Positions 13,377-19,557 of a DNA stretch of 19,557 bases are shown piece after piece. Numbering within the stretch: position 1 is the first letter of the stretch; every line of letters begins with the position of its first letter. Below the pieces are notes generated by a model. That model had not been told where the DNA came from, did not search any database, and saw nothing but the letters and a program-made list of their open reading frames with translations. This DNA is from an uncultured Sutterella sp. (GTDB taxonomy: Bacteria > Pseudomonadota > Gammaproteobacteria > Burkholderiales > Burkholderiaceae_F), in assembly GCA_905198475.1 (NCBI GenBank), contig CAJKCQ010000042.1, positions 1 through 19,557 of the forward strand. The letters are read 5' to 3'. The position numbers were made by a program, and so were the translations under genes.

Positions 13377-15167
13377 TCACGGCACGGGTGCGGGCGAAGG
13401 TTCCGCCCGTACGACGGCGTCCGCATGCCGTGAGAGGCCGTCCTGATGGGAGACCATCACGACGGCGGTTTCGGGGAGGAGGGTCCGGAGCTGCGCGAGG
13501 ATGCGCGCGGCCGCATCTTCGTCGAGCGCGGAGGTCATCTCGTCGAGCAGCAGCAGGTCGGGGCGCGCCAGAACCGCACGGATGAGGAGCACGCGCTGCT
13601 GCTCGCCGCCCGAAAGGACGTTCGCCCACTCGGCCGCTTCGTCGATCCTGTGGGCAAGATGCCCGAGCTCCATGTCGGCGAGAAGCTTCATGCACGCCTC
13701 GTCCGGGAGACTCTCGGGCGGCGCCGGGTAGGCGAGGTTCTCGCGGAGCGTGCCCTTGAGGAGATAGGGCTTCTGCGGGACCCAGAAGATCGTTTCGCCG
13801 CCGCTCTTCCGGAGAACGCCGGTGAAGTTCTCATAGAACCCGGCGATCGTCTTGAGGAAGGTGCTTTTGCCCGCGCCCGATTCGCCCGTGACGAAGACGA
13901 GCCGCCCGCGACGGGCGGCGAGCGTGAAGGCCGTGCGCCGCGCAGGCAGGCTGCTCCCTTTGCCCTCTTCGTGCGGAAGGGTGAGGACGAGGCGGGCTTG
14001 GGCCGTCTCGCCCGCTGCGGCCTCAGCGGACGGCAGCGCCTCGGCTGCCCCCTCGATGCGCCGGCGGGTTTCTTCGGCCTCGGCGAGACCGTTCAGAAGG
14101 TGAGCGAGGCGCTCCCACGTGGCCGCGAGCCGCGCGAGGTCGTCGTAGGCGAAGATGAACCAGGAGAAGGACCGCGCGACGTCGGTGAAGGCGCCGCGGA
14201 TCTGCATGAGGCCGCCCAGCTGAATCGTGCCGGCAAGCAGACTCGGGAGCGCGAAGAAAATGGGGGCGAGGTGCGTCACCTGGCCGAGGCCGACGGTGAA
14301 GAAGTCGAGGTCGCGCTGCTTCTTCACGAGGTGCACGAGGACGTCGTAGAGCTCGAGAAAACGCGTCTTGAGATTCTCGCGCTCGCGCGCCTCGCCCTGC
14401 GCGCCCGCGATTGCGTCGGCGTACCGGCGCTTTTCGATGAAGGCGTAGCGGAGGTCGGCCTCCTTGTGCTGGCCCGTGAAGTTGAGGTTCTTGAGCGGAT
14501 GGCCGATCCAGTGCGTGACGAGGGTCGCGACGATCGTGTAGGAGAGGCACACCCAGAACATGTAGCCCGGAATCGTGAAGCCCAGGACCGTGATCGAGCC
14601 CGAGAGGTTCCAGAGAATGAGCGAGAAGGAGCCGATCGTGAGGACGGACTCGATGAAGGAGAGTGAGAGGTTGACCACGAGGCTCATGAGGGAGCGGGCG
14701 TCCTCAATGATGCGTTGGTCGGGGTTGTCGGGTTCCCGCCCGCTTTCGCGCAGTACGTAGTGCGCGCCGGCATTGGAGAGCCAGCGGTCGATCAGGCGGA
14801 AGGTGAGCTCGCGCCGCAGCGACAGAAGAAGCCGGTTCTTCGCGTACTGCGCCAGAACCAAGAGCGAAATGATGACCGCCGCGAGCCAGATGAAGTCGAA
14901 GAGCGCGTCGTAGATCGCCGGGGCGTCGACCTTCTGGAGCGCATCGAAGAAGCGCCCGTTCCATTCGTTCAATGCGACGCTCAAGCGTACGCTCGCGGTG
15001 TTGGAGGCTAGCAGGAAGGCGAAGAGGAGCCACCAGGGCAGGGCCGAGGCGGAAAGAAGCCAGGAGCGCAGCAGCTGTCGCAGGACCTGCGAGCCGCTTC
15101 GCGGGGCGGGGCCGGAGGTGGCGGAGGGAATGCCGTCGTGCGGCTCGGTTGGCGTAGGGGGCGGCAT
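13377..15167 (-). CDS. ABC transporter, SbmA/BacA-like membrane domain fused to ATPase (YddA/BclA type)
   Basis: In this 596-residue inner-membrane protein, residues of about 25-370 form a six-helix membrane domain of the ABC_membrane_2 / SbmA-BacA kind (NEWNGRFFDALQKVD, LTFRLIDRWL and PDNPDQRIIEDARSL are characteristic). The rest is an ATPase with Walker A GESGAGKST (428-436), Q-loop WVPQKPYLLKGTL, signature LSGGEQQ (518-524) and Walker B LLLLDEMTSALDE. Relatives such as E. coli YddA, rhizobial BclA and mycobacterial Rv1819c import peptides, bleomycin or vitamin B12. The start ATG has no clear ribosome binding site. A proline-rich, probably cytoplasmic N-terminus precedes the first helix. 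It lies 112 bases after the receptor gene and close to the binding-protein-like gene; a receptor plus this transporter suggests uptake of a large ligand across both membranes. Confidence 0.9.
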   Translation of the reverse strand: MPPPTPTEPHDGIPSATSGPAPRSGSQVLRQLLRSWLLSASALPWWLLFAFLLASNTASVRLSVALNEWNGRFFDALQKVDAPAIYDALFDFIWLAAVIISLLVLAQYAKNRLLLSLRRELTFRLIDRWLSNAGAHYVLRESGREPDNPDQRIIEDARSLMSLVVNLSLSFIESVLTIGSFSLILWNLSGSITVLGFTIPGYMFWVCLSYTIVATLVTHWIGHPLKNLNFTGQHKEADLRYAFIEKRRYADAIAGAQGEARERENLKTRFLELYDVLVHLVKKQRDLDFFTVGLGQVTHLAPIFFALPSLLAGTIQLGGLMQIRGAFTDVARSFSWFIFAYDDLARLAATWERLAHLLNGLAEAEETRRRIEGAAEALPSAEAAAGETAQARLVLTLPHEEGKGSSLPARRTAFTLAARRGRLVFVTGESGAGKSTFLKTIAGFYENFTGVLRKSGGETIFWVPQKPYLLKGTLRENLAYPAPPESLPDEACMKLLADMELGHLAHRIDEAAEWANVLSGGEQQRVLLIRAVLARPDLLLLDEMTSALDEDAAARILAQLRTLLPETAVVMVSHQDGLSRHADAVVRAEPSPAPVP

Positions 15168-15225
15168 TCGGGGGCGGGAGTCTGCGGGAAAAGAGAGAAA
15201 AGAGAAAAAATGACCCGTCTTCGGC

Positions 15226-15256
15226 CCGGAGACCGGCTCGGGGAGCCGGTTCCCGG
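15226..15256 (-). other. Large hairpin between the receptor and ABC genes
   Basis: ACCGGCTC (15232-15239) pairs with GAGCCGGT (15243-15250) around a three-base loop, and flanking CCGG/CCGG pairs (15226-15229, 15253-15256) extend it. On the minus strand it starts 24 bases after the receptor stop. A T-rich tract (TTTTTTCTCTTTTCTC) begins about 15 bases after it. It may be a leaky terminator that lowers expression of the downstream transporter relative to the receptor. Confidence 0.45.
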
Positions 15257-15279
15257 AGTCAAGGACGAAGGCGGGAGGA

Positions 15280-17367
15280 TCAGAAGCGTCCCGTCACCCA
15301 GACGCGGGCGGCGCGGCCGTAGCCGTAGGAGCCGTTGACGAAGCGGTACTTCTCGTCGGTGACGTTCTCGATGGCGAGCCCGGCCGTGAAGTCCCAGAAG
15401 TTCGGAATCTTGGGCGTCCAGGTGAGGCCGACGGAGTGGGTGGCGAAGGCGCCGTATTTCGTTCGGGTGGATGCGGTGTTCTTTGCCTTGTCGCCGTCGG
15501 CGGCGTCGTACCAGTTGAAGCGGTACCACGGATGAAGCGCCGTCCTGGGGATGGAGTAGCCGAGCTGGAGTTTTACGGATTGAGGCGTGATGCCTGAAAC
15601 GCGCTTGTCTGCTTCCTTGTCGACGACATGAACCAGGCCGTAGGCGAAGTCGGCGTTGAAGTTCCCGACGGCATACTTTGCAGAAAGTTCAACGCCTTTG
15701 CGGGAGACGTGACCGATATTTTCAGCCTGATAGCAGGTTGTGGGGCCGCGTTGCCATTGAGCAATGTTGATGAAGTCCTTGACGTCGTCGTAGAAGACCG
15801 CGGCCTTCACATTGAGCGCGTCGCTCTCGGCGGCGAGCCCCGAGAAGGCGGCGTTCATGCCCACTTCGTAGTTCCACGACTTCTCCGGCTTGAGATCCGG
15901 ATTCGGATACACAACAACCGGGAAGAACTGCGGGTTGTGGGAGAGGGAGTAGTAGAGCTCGTCCATGATGGGCGGGCGGAAGCCTTCGTTGGCGGAGGCC
16001 CAGAAGGAGAGGCCTTCCATGGGTTTGAGCGTCACCGTGAGGCCCGGCGTCACCTTGCCGTCGGAGAAGGAGTCGAAGCCCGCGGCCTCGCGCTTGAAGT
16101 ACGAGTAGCGGATCTGAGGCGCAATCGTCAGCTGATCGCCAAGAGCGATTTCATCCTCGATGAAGAAGCCGAAGTCGAGCGACTTGGCGTCCGGACGGCT
16201 GGGATCCTTGATGCTCTTGCCGGATGTGTACGGGTTGTACTGCAGGGAGTCCTGCTCGCTGCGGGAGAAGTCACCGCCGTAGGTCAGCTGATGGTTCATG
16301 CCGGCGAAGTCAAATCGGGACGTATTCTGAAGATTGCCGCTCCAGGACTCGAAGTCGTCGCTGTTGCCTACGCCTCGAAGCCCCATCGGCATCAGCACCA
16401 CCGAATCCATGCTGTAGCGGGCTTTGGTGTACTGAAAGTTGGCCCGGACATCCCACCACGGGCCGTTCTCATAGAGCCAGGACGCGACGGCACGGTGCTG
16501 CTCGTAGCCGTAGTCGTTCGTCTGGTCGGGGTCGTAGACGCCGTTTTCCGCCGAAAGGTAGAACGTGTCGAACTTGTCGTAGTTGTAGGCGAGTGAAAGC
16601 GTCGAGGCGTCGGTGGGCGAAATGGCCGCCTTGGCGAAGACGGCAGTGCTCTTCGTGTCGCTGCCTGCATCCGACCGTTTGCCGTCGGAGAGTTTTTCGT
16701 TGCCCGAATGGCGCTGAGAGACGCCGAAGATGTAGTCCACGGCGTTGGCTCGACCAAAGGCATAGGCGCTGCCCATCAGTTCCTGCGAAGCCGTCGAATA
16801 ACCAGTCTTCGCCTTTACGCCGAAGGTTTCTCCCGGCTTGAGCAGATCGGCTGCGCTCACGGTGGTCAGGGCGATCGTGCCGCCGATGCCGCCGTTGCCG
16901 TAGAGGGCCGAGCCGCCGCCGTGCTTCACCTCGACCTGCTTGAGAAGTTCGGGGTCGATGAAGATCCCCAAGGGGTGGTTGCCGGCCATCGTCGTCATGT
17001 CTTGGCGAACCCCGTCGATGACATAGGTGATCTGATTGGATTCAGAACCGCGGATCGACAACCTCGTGAAGATCGACGACTCGGGCGATTCGACCATCAC
17101 GTTCGGGATGTCCTCGAAGATTTCGCCGAAGGTCTGCGCACCGCGCTGGGTGATTTCGCGGTCCGTCACCACGGCTATGGACGCGGCCGTCTGAGAGAGC
17201 GGCTCGGGCGTGCGCGTGGCGGTCACGACGACGGGGTCGAGCAGGACCGTCTGCGAGGCGACGTCTTCCGAGGAATCAGCAGCCCATGCCGTCGAGGCCG
17301 CGCAGAGGGCAAGAATGAGTGCGGTCGGACGGAAGTGAGACCGTTTGGAGGTGGGTGAGGTATGCAT
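15280..17367 (-). CDS. TonB-dependent outer-membrane receptor, heme/hemoglobin type
   Basis: This 695-residue outer-membrane protein has a signal peptide (cleavage about AWA-AD, residues 29/30), a TonB-box-like stretch TVLLDPVVVTATR (40-52), a plug domain with IRGSESNQITYVIDGVRQ, FIDPELLKQVEVKHGG and YGNGGIGG, then a 22-strand-type barrel ending in VWVTGRF (terminal Phe). FRPP (463-466), His477 and NPDL (489-492) match the FRAP...His...NPNL signature of heme receptors, and a plug GNH could supply the second heme ligand. Start 17367 is chosen because it gives a proper signal peptide; the frame is open upstream to 17481. A Fur-box-like dyad lies 47-61 bases upstream of the start, so iron repression is likely. 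Heme is the best guess; another siderophore or corrinoid cannot be excluded. Confidence 0.9.
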   Translation of the reverse strand: MHTSPTSKRSHFRPTALILALCAASTAWAADSSEDVASQTVLLDPVVVTATRTPEPLSQTAASIAVVTDREITQRGAQTFGEIFEDIPNVMVESPESSIFTRLSIRGSESNQITYVIDGVRQDMTTMAGNHPLGIFIDPELLKQVEVKHGGGSALYGNGGIGGTIALTTVSAADLLKPGETFGVKAKTGYSTASQELMGSAYAFGRANAVDYIFGVSQRHSGNEKLSDGKRSDAGSDTKSTAVFAKAAISPTDASTLSLAYNYDKFDTFYLSAENGVYDPDQTNDYGYEQHRAVASWLYENGPWWDVRANFQYTKARYSMDSVVLMPMGLRGVGNSDDFESWSGNLQNTSRFDFAGMNHQLTYGGDFSRSEQDSLQYNPYTSGKSIKDPSRPDAKSLDFGFFIEDEIALGDQLTIAPQIRYSYFKREAAGFDSFSDGKVTPGLTVTLKPMEGLSFWASANEGFRPPIMDELYYSLSHNPQFFPVVVYPNPDLKPEKSWNYEVGMNAAFSGLAAESDALNVKAAVFYDDVKDFINIAQWQRGPTTCYQAENIGHVSRKGVELSAKYAVGNFNADFAYGLVHVVDKEADKRVSGITPQSVKLQLGYSIPRTALHPWYRFNWYDAADGDKAKNTASTRTKYGAFATHSVGLTWTPKIPNFWDFTAGLAIENVTDEKYRFVNGSYGYGRAARVWVTGRF

Positions 17368-17380
17368 GTCGAGAACCTTG

Positions 17381-17403
17381 AGGGAGCAGCGGTTCGCTGC
17401 CCT
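17381..17403 (-). promoter_or_regulatory. 5'-UTR hairpin of the receptor gene
   Basis: GCAGCG (17386-17391) and CGCTGC (17395-17400) pair around a three-base loop and are extended by AGGG/CCCT across one bulged base. It lies between the Fur-box-like site and the CAAGG that probably serves as ribosome binding site, so it would be part of the mRNA leader and could limit translation. Confidence 0.4.
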
Positions 17404-17410
17404 GTTCATT

Positions 17411-17431
17411 AAATGAAAACGATTCTCGCAA
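17411..17431 (-). promoter_or_regulatory. Fur-box-like operator upstream of the TonB-dependent receptor
   Basis: TGAAAACGATTCTCG (17414-17428) matches the 7-1-7 Fur consensus TGATAATnATTATCA at 10 of 14 defined positions; flanking AAA and CAA also fit the AT-rich site. It lies upstream of the receptor start on the minus strand, in an AT-rich stretch unlike its GC-rich surroundings. No unambiguous -35/-10 pair was identified. Confidence 0.65.
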
Positions 17432-17483
17432 GCATTTACACTGCAAACATTAGCACAAACCCGCAAATAAAGGGTTAACACCT

Positions 17484-17561
17484 ATGTCTTGGACGTTCAC
17501 AGGGAACAAGAAGAAGGCGCCGCCCTCCGTGGTGGAGAACGACGCCTTCCTTGAGGACTGA
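17484..17561 (+). CDS. Possible 25-residue peptide divergent from the receptor gene
   Basis: An ATG with AAAGGG about nine bases upstream opens a 25-codon frame (begins MSWTFTGNKKKAPPSVV, ends with ENDAFLED). It lies just beyond the Fur-box-like site, on the opposite strand from the receptor, with codon use like that of real genes nearby. It matches no family I know. The same bases form a hairpin that could be a minus-strand terminator, so the ORF may be chance. Confidence 0.22.
   Translation: MSWTFTGNKKKAPPSVVENDAFLED
17513..17549 (-). terminator. Possible terminator of the flavoprotein gene
   Basis: GAAGGCG (17513-17519) pairs with CGCCTTC (17543-17549), with an inner CTCC/GGAG pair (17525-17528, 17534-17537). 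On the minus strand the stem is followed by TTCTTGTTCCC, a moderately T-rich tract. It lies about 75 bases downstream of the flavoprotein stop and ahead of the receptor promoter. Confidence 0.35.
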
Positions 17562-17624
17562 GCCTGTGGCCGGACCCTCACTCACACTGTCGGATGTGGG
17601 AGGATCCGCGCCGCGTTTGGTTTG

Positions 17625-19133
17625 TCAGGCGGCAGCCTTGCGGCCGGCGATGCGGCCGAAGACCAGGCAGTCGAGCGTGGCGCAGGAGCCGAGGCGCACC
17701 GCACCGTGGACGCCGCCCGAGGCTTCACCCGCGGCAAAGAGGCCCGGAATCGGCTGGTCGGTGCGCACGTCGATCACGCGGCAGTCGTTGTCGGTGTAAA
17801 GGCCGCCCATGCAGTGGTGGACCTTCGGCTGGCACTCGCCGATGTACCAGGGCCCTTCGACCATCGGCACCTGGTCGTTGTTGATGTAGCGCCCGAGCAC
17901 CGGGTCCTTCTTCGCCTTCACGGCCTCGTTGAAGGCCGCAATGGTCTTCTGGAGGTTTTCGAGCGGAATGCCCGAGCCCTTCGCCATCGCCTCGACCGTG
18001 TCGTACTTGTCGAGGATCTTCGCGTCGAGCATCTTTTCCAGGAACCCGGGACGCTGCTTCTTCAAGGGCTGGACGTTGGGTTCATTGCAGATCGCGAAGG
18101 CCTTCTTGCCTTCCTGCTGCTCCAGCATGATCGCGTCGGCGCGGACCTTGCGGTTGGCGAGCTCGTTCACGAAGCGCTTGCCGTCCGAATTGATCCAGAT
18201 GCCGTATTCGGCCGCCGCCGTCTGGTTGAACTGCCAGCCGATGCCCATGCCCTTTTCCTTCGGGTTGCCCCACGGGCCGCACTGGATCCAGTCGTTCTGA
18301 ACCTGGAGGCATCCGATGGCGGAGGTCTCGCGCCAGAGCTCCGACGTGGCGCTCGGCTGGTTCGTCGTGTCGAGCGAGGCGTTCAACTTCGGATCCTGGT
18401 ACATGCGGAACTTCACGTCCGCGGCGAAGCCGCCGTAGCAGAGGACGACGCCCTTCTTCGCGGCGATGCGCTTCACCGTGCCGGAGCCCTTCTTCGGGAA
18501 CTGATAGCCCTCGCGGACGACGAGGCCCGTGACGCGGCCGGTCATTTCATCGCGGACGATGTGCTCGACGAAGGTCTTCGTGCGGACGGGAACGCCGAGC
18601 TTCTTAACGTACTCGAGCTCCTTCATCACGATGCCCGAGCCCGAGCCGTTCTTCGTCGTGACGTAGCGCGGCACGCTGTGGCCGCCTTCCTGACCGATGG
18701 CGTCGGGGAGGAATTCGACGCCTAGGGTGTTAACGCACCACTCGTAGGTGGGGAGCGCCTGCGTCGCCATGAGGTGAACCTTCTCACGGTTGTTGAGGTA
18801 CTGGCCGGCGACGAGGATGTCCTTCTCGAGGAGCTCGACGGAGTCCTGGATGTGATGGAGCTTCTGCTGCGGGCAGCCCGTGGCGGTGAGGATGCCGCCG
18901 TTGATCGCGGAGTTGCCGCCGGCGAAGGACATCTTCTCCAAGACGATGACGTTGGCGCCCGCCTTCTTCGCTTCAATGGCGGCCGCAAGGCCCGCGAAGC
19001 CCGTGCCGACGACGATCACGTCCACTGTTTCGTCCCAGGCCGGAGCGGCCTTGGCGAAGACCGGCGCCGCGATGGCGGCCGTGCCTGCGATGGAGCCCGC
19101 TATGAGGGAGCGCCGAGAAATGTTGTGCGTCAT
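17625..19133 (-). CDS. Tat-exported FAD-dependent reductase (flavocytochrome c / fumarate-reductase-like, flavin subunit only)
   Basis: This 502-residue periplasmic flavoprotein has a twin-arginine signal SRRSLIAG (6-13) and a hydrophobic stretch ending near residue 30. The FAD-binding GTGFAG (43-48) follows, in VDVIVVGTGFAGLAAAIEA, with LEKMSFAGGNSAINGG after it. Compared with Shewanella fumarate reductase FccA, the catalytic arginine matches R328 (GKRFVNELANR). The substrate histidine and arginine near the C-terminus match H440 (HHCMGG) and R480 (GGVHGAVRLG), spaced exactly 40 apart as in FccA. The equivalent of the HPT histidine appears to be Gly286 (IQCGPWG), so the substrate is probably not fumarate. 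The usual GGNAL after the arginine reads GSCATLD. No heme CXXCH is present, so an electron-donating cytochrome must be encoded elsewhere. GGAG lies seven bases before the start. Confidence 0.9.
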   Translation of the reverse strand: MTHNISRRSLIAGSIAGTAAIAAPVFAKAAPAWDETVDVIVVGTGFAGLAAAIEAKKAGANVIVLEKMSFAGGNSAINGGILTATGCPQQKLHHIQDSVELLEKDILVAGQYLNNREKVHLMATQALPTYEWCVNTLGVEFLPDAIGQEGGHSVPRYVTTKNGSGSGIVMKELEYVKKLGVPVRTKTFVEHIVRDEMTGRVTGLVVREGYQFPKKGSGTVKRIAAKKGVVLCYGGFAADVKFRMYQDPKLNASLDTTNQPSATSELWRETSAIGCLQVQNDWIQCGPWGNPKEKGMGIGWQFNQTAAAEYGIWINSDGKRFVNELANRKVRADAIMLEQQEGKKAFAICNEPNVQPLKKQRPGFLEKMLDAKILDKYDTVEAMAKGSGIPLENLQKTIAAFNEAVKAKKDPVLGRYINNDQVPMVEGPWYIGECQPKVHHCMGGLYTDNDCRVIDVRTDQPIPGLFAAGEASGGVHGAVRLGSCATLDCLVFGRIAGRKAAA

Positions 19134-19557
19134 GACTCTTCTCCTTTCAGAAGTCGGAATGCAGTTTCAGGTCTGGTCACACTGAAAACGAATGCATCCG
19201 AACAACCGCAACTTTAGTCCGTCCCGCAACGAGTCCCATTGCTACTTTCCCTAATTGACGAGCCGCACCGGACGCGTGCCGCGCCGTTCCGAACCGCGCC
19301 GGAGCGCCTGCAGGGCCGCAGTTTCCGAAAACCTTCGGGGAGGTGCCCCGACTACTCATTAGAATCCTCCAGACGGCGTGCCTGCGGGCTTTGCCGCCCT
19401 TCTTTAGAACACGATTTCAACAAGATCGCCGCAGGAGTCCCCTTCCTTCAGGTGGAGGAGGAATGCGGCGCAGGCGGTTGAGATTTCTGCAGGCAGCTGA
19501 GAATCATTTTGAGCACTTGCAAGATGCTGATTGACCAATTAGCCTTCGGAAAGTAAT
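19134..19557. other. Region upstream of the flavoprotein gene; only doubtful short ORFs
   Basis: No gene is recognised. On the minus strand a 60-codon ORF (19177-19359, begins MSSRGTSPKVFGNCGPAG) has a good GGAGG five bases upstream but an arginine/alanine-rich composition typical of chance frames. A minus-strand frame from about 19536 to the TAA at 19404-19406 has a credible composition (ends GDLVEIVF) but no clear start. On the plus strand a 23-codon ORF (19463-19534) has GGAGGAGG directly before its ATG. The flavoprotein promoter should lie here, but no convincing -35/-10 pair was found. Confidence 0.5.

Noticed and set aside
1..19557. CRISPR array, tandem satellite or rRNA
   Set aside because: No regularly spaced direct repeats and no rRNA-like sequence were seen on either strand.

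Overview
The window is a GC-rich stretch of bacterial chromosome. The 14 confident genes are packed closely and use codons with strong G/C third positions. The gene content fits a Gram-negative betaproteobacterium: an outer-membrane TonB-dependent receptor, a Tat-exported flavoprotein reductase, lipoprotein binding proteins and a YbaL-type antiporter. The single-domain Tat flavoprotein and the overall style suggest a gut Burkholderiales of the Sutterellaceae type. That placement is inference; no rRNA or marker gene here settles it.

Layout. Bases 1-640 hold no convincing gene. They carry a hairpin at the left edge that resembles the right end of an IS200/IS605-type element, and a strong minus-strand terminator. 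Next come two divergent nucleotide-housekeeping genes: a fused NAD(P)H-hydrate epimerase/dehydratase (minus) and a NUDIX ADP-ribose pyrophosphatase (plus). Bases 2976-3526 look like decayed coding sequence. They are followed by a minus-strand tRNA-Arg(ACG) and tRNA-Ser(GCT) pair with its own terminator.

Bases 4032-10126 form one plus-strand operon for a BMP-type (nucleoside-like) ABC importer: a double-ATPase, two permeases and two tandem, closely related lipoprotein binding proteins. A strong terminator at 10190-10237 ends it. A YbaL/Kef-type cation:proton antiporter follows, with a degenerate nucleotide-binding motif in its RCK domain and a long charged tail.

Bases 12458-17367 are a minus-strand cluster behind a Fur-box-like sequence: a TonB-dependent receptor of the heme/hemoglobin type, a fused SbmA/BacA-like membrane domain plus ATPase, and a protein resembling the periplasmic metal/heme/cobalamin binding proteins but lacking a signal peptide. 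No FecCD/BtuC-type permease is present. This is the most unusual group in the window and could be an iron or tetrapyrrole uptake system of non-standard composition. The last confident gene (17625-19133, minus) is a Tat-exported FAD reductase related to flavocytochrome c fumarate reductases. It keeps most catalytic residues but appears to have lost one substrate-binding histidine. Bases 19134-19557 contain only short, doubtful ORFs.
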